Assembly: GCA_025363795.1 (NCBI GenBank)
Contig: JANYLE010000469.1
Span: 1-7,436, forward strand
Direction of reading: 5' to 3'
DNA length: 7,436 bases
Source: Mariniphaga sp.
Lineage (GTDB): Bacteria > Bacteroidota > Bacteroidia > Bacteroidales > Prolixibacteraceae
In this document: piece by piece, positions 1 to 5,091 of the stretch
Position numbering within the stretch: position 1 is the stretch's first letter
Layout: each line of letters starts with the position of its first letter
Made by a program: the position numbers and the translations under genes
Notes under the pieces: model-generated
What the model saw: the letters and a program-made list of their open reading frames with translations, nothing else
What the model was told of the DNA's origin: nothing
The model's database searches: none

Positions 1-244
1 CGAACAACCACTCAGTCTGTTTAAAGCGCAGTACAAATAATTTTGTGCAGAATCGGGTCTGTCGGTTTTTTGTGAGCTATTTTTGCAACGATTTTTTGGT
101 GAGTTCCTTTTTTGTTATTTTCACAGATCTTTAGAAAGCTATTACTTTAAAGATGAAATAGCCATGATTGTAAAATCTCAATACGGAATGAAAATTCTCA
201 TCATGTCGATTCCGTTTGACCTTAGAAAGACAAATTAGATACAG
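1..244. other. AT-rich upstream region without a supported gene
   Basis: No convincing coding region is visible. All three forward frames meet a stop within about 131 bases of the left edge, and the sequence is rich in T-runs. Two exact matches to the Bacteroidota -7 element TAnnTTTG occur, TAATTTTG at 38-45 and TATTTTTG at 78-85. Neither has a well-placed upstream TTG, and either would leave a leader of more than 150 nt before the gene at 245, so they are weak promoter candidates. A 6-bp inverted repeat, CGGAAT (184-189) and ATTCCG (209-214), lies close to the gene but is short enough to be chance. Confidence 0.4.
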
Positions 245-1075
245 ATGAAAGGCTTTATTTGGATTTTTGCTTTATTGCTCACCGTTGCAGCCGCATTTTA
301 TCAGCGTCAGACCGGACCGACACTTCCTGTTACAACAGCGATTAATACTGGGATCCAGAGATTTCCGGTGGAATTTCCGAGGTCATTTGCCGGTAAAGGT
401 GATTGTCCGATTGTTATTCGGATATCAGATATTTCAGTGAAAGGGTTTTTAAGTTATCGCAAATATCCAACCAGGGATTCAATGACTAAGGTTACGCTGG
501 TGAGGCAAGGTGATCAGTTGGTTGCGAAACTTCCAAATCAGCCGCCAGCCGGTAAAATTGAATATAAAGTTGAACTTGAAAAAGATGGGACTTCTTTAGT
601 AATTGATCCGGAAACACCTATTGTGATCCGTTTCAGGGGCGAAGTTCCTGCAACAGTTTTGATTCCGCATATTATACTCATGTTTCTGGCGATGTTCTTC
701 AGCAATGTGACAGGGATATATGCCATATTCAGAATTCGTCACTATAGATATTTGGCGCTGGTCACTTTTGCGATCTTGTTTGTTGGTGGTATGGTGTTTG
801 GCCCTATTGTTCAGAAATACGCATTTCATGAGTGGTGGGCGGGTGTTCCATATGGCTGGGATCTCACTGATAATAAAACATTGATTGCTGTTCTGGCCTG
901 GCTATTGGCAGTGGTAATGATCCGGAAAAGGAGTGCTGCCTACTGGATTATTCTTGCCTCTTTAATCACCATTGCTATTTTCACCATCCCTCACAGCCTT
1001 TATGGAAGCCAGCTGAATCAGGAAACCGGGAAAATCATTCAGGGAATAATCCCCTCATATTTGCAACTATTATAA
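245..1075 (+). CDS. Conserved hypothetical five-helix membrane protein
   Basis: A 276-aa protein of unknown function, probably in the inner membrane. Residues 3-19 form an N-terminal hydrophobic helix (anchor or signal), directly followed by YQRQTGPTLP. Residues about 40-133 look like a beta-rich extracytoplasmic domain, including the segment LPNQPPAGKIEY (96-107). Four more hydrophobic helices follow at about 137-161, 169-189, 211-227 and 232-249. The loop between helices 3 and 4 carries the striking HEWWAGVPYGWDLTDNK (195-211). Three histidines (H142, H195, H250) lie in or near the membrane and could bind a metal or cofactor, but this is only a possibility. From memory, the YQRxTGPT and LPxQPPAGK motifs recur in uncharacterised Bacteroidota membrane proteins; I know no assigned function. 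The ATG at 245 is chosen because it places the hydrophobic helix at the N-terminus; no strong ribosome binding site precedes it. The barrel-protein gene starts 80 bp downstream on the same strand. Confidence 0.85.
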   Translation: MKGFIWIFALLLTVAAAFYQRQTGPTLPVTTAINTGIQRFPVEFPRSFAGKGDCPIVIRISDISVKGFLSYRKYPTRDSMTKVTLVRQGDQLVAKLPNQPPAGKIEYKVELEKDGTSLVIDPETPIVIRFRGEVPATVLIPHIILMFLAMFFSNVTGIYAIFRIRHYRYLALVTFAILFVGGMVFGPIVQKYAFHEWWAGVPYGWDLTDNKTLIAVLAWLLAVVMIRKRSAAYWIILASLITIAIFTIPHSLYGSQLNQETGKIIQGIIPSYLQLL

Positions 1076-1095
1076 GATATAACACATCTCTTGGA

Positions 1096-1125
1096 TGTAA
1101 CCTTAAGATAATGGAACTGGTTACA
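1096..1125 (+). other. Weak 7-bp inverted repeat between the first two genes
   Basis: TGTAACC (1096-1102) and GGTTACA (1119-1125) are perfect inverted copies around a 16-nt loop, located between the membrane-protein stop and the barrel-protein start. No T-tract follows (the next bases are A-rich with one short TTTT), so it does not look like a normal terminator. It could be an operator or mRNA structure, or chance. Confidence 0.2.
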
Positions 1126-1155
1126 AACAGCTTTTAAAAAACAAATCAAATTCGG

Positions 1156-1911
1156 ATGAAAAAAATTACTGCTTGCTTTTTATTTATAGTGCTGTCAATA
1201 AGTGCTTATTCTCAATCTGACAATTGGTACTTCTCCTTTTCGATGGGTGGATCGTTTCCTTTAGGAACCTTTGCAAAGACTGATTTGAACAATCCGGAGT
1301 CGGGTTATGCCAGGAATGGTTTTGCCCTTGTCCTCGATGCAACTTACCCGTTAAATAACCACTGGGGTTTAAAAGGAATGACATTGATGAGTACGAATCC
1401 TGTCGATCGCAACTGGTTGGGAACAAAACTGGAGAAAAGGATGGAACCCTTTGTAACTGTTGCAGATGTCGATCGTCCGGATCTTTCGCTCAGGGCAAAT
1501 TCATGGATGCGAAATTCATTACTGGCAGGACCTGTCTATACAATCAATTTCAACCGGGTTTATTGGGATTTACAGTTGCTTGGCGGAATGAATGTTACCT
1601 ACCTTCCACAACAGAAGTTGATCTATGACAAACCAGCCAACAACTGGTACTACCTCGATAAAAATACTTCGTCAACGAATGTTTCATATGGTCTGCTTGC
1701 CGGGACAGCCCTCCGTTTCCCGGTTACAGATCGGGTTAATCTAAAGGTTGGGGTTGATTATTTCCGGTCAAGGGCGCAAATTAAATATGAGCAAACCAAA
1801 GTTACCCGGTCAGGTACAAACGAAACGATTCAAAAACTTGGATCAGGCAGCAGCACAGTTCCCATCGAAATGCTGTCGGGAACGATCGGGTTTGTCTATT
1901 ACCTTAATTAG
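1156..1911 (+). CDS. Small outer-membrane beta-barrel protein
   Basis: A 251-aa secreted protein predicted to sit in the outer membrane. The N-terminus is a clear signal peptide: two lysines, a hydrophobic core, and a likely cleavage after SAYSQ at residue 20. The mature protein shows alternating hydrophobic and polar strands rich in Y, W, F and G, for example WYFSFSMGGSFPLG near the start, GPVYTINFNRVYWDLQLLGG in the middle, and VNLKVGVDYF and TIGFVYYLN towards the end. A C-terminal strand rich in aromatics is usual for barrel proteins recognised by the BAM machinery. The size suits an OmpA/OmpW-like eight-stranded porin-family barrel, but no specific family signature is visible. The gene ends in a TAG, and the 21-bp repeat array begins six bases later in the same frame. 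No canonical Shine-Dalgarno is seen before the ATG, as is common in this phylum. Confidence 0.85.
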   Translation: MKKITACFLFIVLSISAYSQSDNWYFSFSMGGSFPLGTFAKTDLNNPESGYARNGFALVLDATYPLNNHWGLKGMTLMSTNPVDRNWLGTKLEKRMEPFVTVADVDRPDLSLRANSWMRNSLLAGPVYTINFNRVYWDLQLLGGMNVTYLPQQKLIYDKPANNWYYLDKNTSSTNVSYGLLAGTALRFPVTDRVNLKVGVDYFRSRAQIKYEQTKVTRSGTNETIQKLGSGSSTVPIEMLSGTIGFVYYLN

Positions 1912-1917
1912 GTCTTA

Positions 1918-2148
1918 CATTACTACAAAGTTTCCGCACATCACTACGCAACATCCAGGTATCCCTATGAATGTTTTGCGTTTCACTACGAAACACTTAC
2001 GCATCACTTTGACGGTTCTATATATCACCATGAAATCCCAACGTATCATTATGAAGCTTCTTCGTATCACTATGGAATCCCTACGTATCATTACGAAGCT
2101 TCTTCGTATCACTATGAAATCCCTACGCATCACTACGAAGGAGCTTCG
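1918..2148. repeat. Array of eleven 21-bp tandem units
   Basis: Eleven consecutive 21-bp units fill this stretch without insertions or deletions. The core is roughly (T/C)ATCA(C/T)TA(T/C)GAA followed by a more variable nine bases. The first five units (1918-2022) are diverged. The last six (2023-2148) are close copies and alternate between two types: type A ends GCTTCTTCG (2044-2064, 2086-2106), type B ends ATCCCTACG or a near variant (2023-2043, 2065-2085, 2107-2127). The young part therefore has a 42-bp higher-order period. The two A units differ by a single T/C transition. The gradient from diverged to near-identical units suggests expansion at the right-hand end. The period equals seven codons and about two helical turns. 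Function is unknown. Confidence 0.9.
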
Positions 2149-2157
2149 TAGTGATGC
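2127..2157. repeat. Perfect 14-bp-stem hairpin ending the 21-bp array
   Basis: GCATCACTACGAAG (2127-2140) and CTTCGTAGTGATGC (2144-2157) are exact inverted copies separated by the three bases GAG. The left arm is the last array unit's core plus the preceding base; the right arm is therefore an inverted copy of the repeat core. It could act as an intrinsic-like terminator or mRNA 3' stabiliser for the upstream barrel gene, but only a short ATTTT run follows about ten bases later, so it is not a canonical terminator. Confidence 0.85.
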
Positions 2158-2446
2158 AATAATTAAATTTTGCAACTGCAAAGTATTTCTATTTCGTCAA
2201 AACGCTTTTTTACTTCATAAAAGCGCTTTGTTACTCTAAAAAAGTCATCTGTTATCCCATGAAGTCATGAAGAATATGCTGTCAATAAGTTTATAAATAT
2301 TTAATTATCAACATGTAGCGCAGGAAATGAATCGCCGTAATATTGGTAGCTGCTTACTTTGCCTTTCAAGTTCATTTGCAGGCAGATCAACTGATGACCA
2401 ATTTCATATTGGCTTTAGCAATCAAGTGATGAAAAATAGCGATGAC

Positions 2447-2494
2447 AAAAAAAGGACTTCATGTGGTCTGTAAATCAACCGGCATGAAGTCCTT
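2447..2494 (-). terminator. Intrinsic terminator of the metallopeptidase gene
   Basis: AAGGACTTCATG (2452-2463) and CATGAAGTCCTT (2483-2494) form a perfect 12-bp stem with a 19-nt loop. Read on the minus strand, the stem is followed immediately by a run of seven T (complement of A at 2447-2453, overlapping the stem base). It begins 18 bases past the TAG stop of the minus-strand peptidase gene, so it fits as that gene's rho-independent terminator. On the plus strand no T-run follows, so it should act mainly in one direction. Confidence 0.85.
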
Positions 2495-2512
2495 CTGACG
2501 TTTGTAGTTCTT

Positions 2513-4549
2513 CTAATTAATCGCCTTATCCAGTTTATTCAATATTGGTTTCACCGAAATCTTCGAGCCAACGGCTCCCTCCATCCAGCGTTGCGGGATA
2601 ATTCTTCCCTGCATATAAATACGGTCGATCTCGTTGGGGAAACTTTTTCCGCTCAGGTGCTCTTCCAATTGGAATTCAATGATCTGACCGTAAGAATAGG
2701 CGGCAAGGTAGAGCGGGTTGGAGATCATATGCGAATAGATGCCTAAAATAGGCTCATCCTTAATCCCAAATACAGGAGAAAAGTAAGTATTCCAAACCTC
2801 TTTTGTGATGGTTTGAACAGCCCCTTTTAGCTCACCAGCTGTGGCTTCAGGATGGGCATACAGCCATTTCCAGATTTTCATATCGACCAAACCAACGCCC
2901 ATAATTTCCATCAGCGACCATGCGGTATCCAGGTTGTCAAGCTTTTCCTGATCAGGGTTCATATTATTGTACCCAAGCAATTTCAGGTCGCGGCTTTGAA
3001 AGATAAAAGCAAGCGCCTCGGTGAAAGCCGTATTCGGAACACCATTCAGAAGGTAATGGTCAATATCATAAAGCGAAATTGTCTGTTCCACATTGTGTCC
3101 AAATTCGTGAACGGCAATATTGTATCCTTTATAATCCATGCCGGTTTCGGGAATCCGGGTACGTAAATGGGCTTTTTCACCCTTCATCTGTGCGCCCCAT
3201 GCATGCCCTGAACCACGTGCCGGATCGACCGCTATTTTGGCAGATAAATAGGCGGCCCTTTCTTTCGTCCATCCCAGTTTAGCCAACATGTTAGGCATAT
3301 CGGCTTCGAATGCTTTAGGATTGGGGTAACGTGAAGTCGTCTTTGCATTTAACTCTTCCTGTGGGATTATACTGCGGGCTTTAAAACCATCGTACCAGAT
3401 ATCATAAGGGCGCAAGCTACGACCAAGACGTTTTTCGATAATTGACCCAACTTTTGCCAGTTGCGGCGAACGAAGGTATTCGTCAAAGAGAATTTCTACC
3501 TCTTCCTGCGGAATTTCCATCTCACCTGAAAACTTCCTTAGAATAAAGGTATTCATTTCAGGACTGTAAGCGTCAATGGCCTTTTCAGCTTTGAAATTAT
3601 TAATAATCTGTTGGTAACGTTTGTCTGGTTCAGCAGCACAAACGATCTCTTTGCCATTTTCGAATACCTTATTCGAGAAAGGTGCCCATTCTAAATTGGG
3701 ATTATTAATTACTTTCTCCGGAATATCCTGGTTGATAATCCTGTTCATGACCTTGTAAATCATCTCCTGTTTCTCAGGGCCATTGTCCTTGTTTCCATAG
3801 TTGGCTTTGATCTCGTCGCGAAGATTCCAGTGGGAGAGGAGTACCATCTTGTCTGGGAAGAGCTGTTTGCCTGAATCGGTACGTAACTTGCCCATCTCAA
3901 TATTGTACTCCGAAATATATATGTCGGCATCTGCATTGGCTTTGGAAGCGGCCTGCTGAAGCTCAGCCGGAACACGCGAAACAAAAGTATCCCCAAGCCG
4001 TACCATTGCCCATTCTTTGCGGGTGGTAGTCTGACCAAACTTCTCCTTCTCTTCGAGTGTATAGTAGGGGAAGTTGAGTGCAATCGTGAAAGCAATTTTG
4101 TTGGCAAAAAGATCGGAGATGAAGTGCGATCCAATTGAATAACCGCTGAACTCCTTATCAATTTCCAGCATCGGACCATTCTTCAGATCAACATTTTCTC
4201 TCAGATCGAGCGATATCTTGTTGAAATGGCCAAAGATCGATTCGAAATTTTTGCTCACCTTGTCAAACAGCAACTCCCGTTCTGCCGGATTAACGATATA
4301 ATTCAATTTGCAGAACGCGGCGAAATCACCGGGAGTGCCATCCTCTGCCCGCCAAAGTGAGGCGGCATGTTTAACTCCCTTATCAAGTCTTGCTAAATTT
4401 GGGGCATCAACCTTAGGTTTAAGACTATCAATAACTTGGTTAATAGTCGTTTCTGGAATGAAAAGCCCGGAGGCTTTCTTAGTCTCTTTAGGAGCCGGCC
4501 CGGCGCAGGCCGATATTCCTGCGAATAGTAGTATCATTAATCTTTTCAT
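2513..4549 (-). CDS. Zinc metallopeptidase lipoprotein (HEFGH gluzincin type)
   Basis: A 678-aa predicted lipoprotein and zinc-dependent peptidase. The N-terminus has a short lipoprotein signal peptide with lipobox I-S-A-C, giving the lipidated cysteine at residue 15, so the enzyme should be anchored in a membrane facing the periplasm or outside. The catalytic motif HEFGH lies at 481-485: two zinc-ligand histidines and the general-base glutamate E482. A likely third ligand is E511 in FTEALAF, 26 residues after the second histidine, close to the spacing in M2 and M3 peptidases, so it belongs to the gluzincin-type clan MA. I cannot assign it to a named family with certainty, and substrates are unknown. 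It is transcribed away from the TonB-receptor locus, with only 91 bp between its start and that of the small R-A-P-P protein. A TATCTTTA near-match to the -7 element lies 12 bases upstream on the minus strand (4569-4562), a weak promoter candidate. A strong terminator follows. Confidence 0.85.
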   Translation of the reverse strand: MKRLMILLFAGISACAGPAPKETKKASGLFIPETTINQVIDSLKPKVDAPNLARLDKGVKHAASLWRAEDGTPGDFAAFCKLNYIVNPAERELLFDKVSKNFESIFGHFNKISLDLRENVDLKNGPMLEIDKEFSGYSIGSHFISDLFANKIAFTIALNFPYYTLEEKEKFGQTTTRKEWAMVRLGDTFVSRVPAELQQAASKANADADIYISEYNIEMGKLRTDSGKQLFPDKMVLLSHWNLRDEIKANYGNKDNGPEKQEMIYKVMNRIINQDIPEKVINNPNLEWAPFSNKVFENGKEIVCAAEPDKRYQQIINNFKAEKAIDAYSPEMNTFILRKFSGEMEIPQEEVEILFDEYLRSPQLAKVGSIIEKRLGRSLRPYDIWYDGFKARSIIPQEELNAKTTSRYPNPKAFEADMPNMLAKLGWTKERAAYLSAKIAVDPARGSGHAWGAQMKGEKAHLRTRIPETGMDYKGYNIAVHEFGHNVEQTISLYDIDHYLLNGVPNTAFTEALAFIFQSRDLKLLGYNNMNPDQEKLDNLDTAWSLMEIMGVGLVDMKIWKWLYAHPEATAGELKGAVQTITKEVWNTYFSPVFGIKDEPILGIYSHMISNPLYLAAYSYGQIIEFQLEEHLSGKSFPNEIDRIYMQGRIIPQRWMEGAVGSKISVKPILNKLDKAIN

Positions 4550-4627
4550 AAATTTTTTGCATAAAGATAGAAAATCCGGTTATTCAAAAACTAATATCCA
4601 CATCAATTGTATTCTGTTTATTTACAT

Positions 4628-4635
4628 TATATTTG
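4628..4635 (+). promoter_or_regulatory. Candidate Bacteroidota promoter (-7 element TATATTTG)
   Basis: TATATTTG matches the Bacteroidota -7 consensus TAnnTTTG exactly. A TTG at 4607-4609 lies 18 bases upstream, a plausible -33 element. The expected transcription start would fall at about 4640-4643, practically on the ATG at 4641, so a transcript from here would be leaderless or nearly so for the small protein. It could also drive the TonB-receptor gene further downstream. Consensus match only; chance matches are common in AT-rich DNA. Confidence 0.4.
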
Positions 4636-4640
4636 GATCA

Positions 4641-4970
4641 ATGTTTTACCTTGGCTCAATAGCAGGAATCTTACCTTATCTTCTGGCGTTCTCCTTTACA
4701 ATCGTTTTGGGTAGTCATGCCAGTTTGCCATTATTTAAGTCAGAGGCTACTGCTGCATCCAAAAACGAAATCCCGAAGGAAAAACACATTTCTGCGGGGA
4801 ATCTGAAAAGCTTTATTGTCGACAACCAGGTTATTGCAGAGAAAGTAATTCCATTTTTAATGCCCTTTGTTACCACAACGAAGGTTCTTGGTTTTTACCT
4901 GTTTCGGTTATCTGATTCTTCAGAACCTGGAATTTCGCGCCTGCGGGCTCCTCCCTTCTTTTTATATTAA
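4641..4970 (+). CDS. Probable small membrane/exported protein with C-terminal RAPP motif
   Basis: A predicted 109-aa protein. Residues 4-25 form a hydrophobic segment that could be a signal peptide or membrane anchor. A polar region follows (33-57), then a moderately hydrophobic stretch (69-88, including IPFLMPFV) and the C-terminal tail SRLRAPPFFLY (99-109). Small proteins with an N-terminal hydrophobic segment and a terminal R-(A/G)-P-P motif, such as the DUF2946 type, are known to me near TonB-dependent metal receptors; the link here rests only on that tail and the position, and it lacks cysteines. The gene lies 121 bp upstream of the receptor on the same strand. The same frame is open back to 4308, but that part is antisense to the peptidase gene; the ATG at 4641 is the only one placing a hydrophobic N-terminus. 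There is no clear ribosome binding site and the promoter match abuts the ATG, so start and reality are less certain than for the other genes. Confidence 0.6.
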   Translation: MFYLGSIAGILPYLLAFSFTIVLGSHASLPLFKSEATAASKNEIPKEKHISAGNLKSFIVDNQVIAEKVIPFLMPFVTTTKVLGFYLFRLSDSSEPGISRLRAPPFFLY

Positions 4971-5069
4971 TTATTGATTATTTTCGAATGTCAGGTTGGT
5001 GGATTGAATCGGTTGATCTGCTTTCCTGCAATTGCGGAACTTTACCAAAGTTCCTGATTTATTGATTAT
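4971..5069. repeat. 11-bp direct repeat TTATTGATTAT, two copies
   Basis: TTATTGATTAT occurs at 4971-4981, directly after the small protein's stop codon, and again at 5059-5069, 22 bases before the receptor ATG. Start-to-start distance is 88 bp. The copies are exact but AT-rich, so coincidence is possible; they could also be paired regulator sites. Confidence 0.4.
5036..5054. promoter_or_regulatory. Perfect 8-bp inverted repeat upstream of the TonB receptor
   Basis: GGAACTTT (5036-5043) and AAAGTTCC (5047-5054) are exact inverted copies separated by ACC. The element ends 37 bases before the receptor start codon and begins 65 bases after the small protein's stop. No T-run follows, so a terminator is unlikely. 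A dimeric repressor operator or a leader-RNA hairpin controlling the receptor is possible; the identity of any regulator cannot be told from the sequence. Confidence 0.5.
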
Positions 5070-5091
5070 CATGAATTTATAATTCTTTAAA

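Larger units (their letters stand above)
1912..2512. other. 600-bp intergenic region: repeat array, hairpin, terminator
   Basis: This gap separates convergent genes. It contains the 21-bp tandem array (1918-2148), the hairpin ending that array (2127-2157), an AT-rich stretch, and the terminator of the minus-strand peptidase gene (2447-2494). In the AT-rich stretch a 7-bp imperfectly placed stem, CGCTTTT (2203-2209) and AAAAGCG (2219-2225), precedes CTTTGTT and might be a weak terminator for the upstream barrel gene. Several long open frames cross the array, but a 21-bp period keeps frames open by itself, so they are not counted as genes. Confidence 0.7.

Noticed and set aside
188..238. 16-codon frame ending six bases before the first gene, a possible leader peptide
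   Set aside because: Too short, with no run of regulatory codons and no attenuator-like hairpin pair after it.
1918..2148. CRISPR array
   Set aside because: Units are directly contiguous 21-mers with no unique spacers, and no cas genes are present.
1915..2181. 88-aa minus-strand frame across the repeat array
   Set aside because: Open for the same periodic reason; basic, valine/isoleucine-rich repeats with no recognisable protein features.
1748..2239. 163-aa plus-strand frame overlapping the barrel gene and the repeat array
   Set aside because: Its first third is an out-of-frame shadow of the barrel gene, and the rest (ITMKSLR-type repeats) stays open only because the repeat period is a multiple of three. 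No start signal or plausible domain.
2327..2473. 48-codon plus-strand frame preceded by AGGAA
   Set aside because: It ends inside the loop of the minus-strand terminator, has no convincing signal peptide or domain, and lies in an otherwise non-coding stretch.
4308..4640. Upstream part of the frame containing the small RAPP protein
   Set aside because: It is antisense to the peptidase N-terminal coding region and to its upstream sequence; the credible protein starts at the ATG at 4641.
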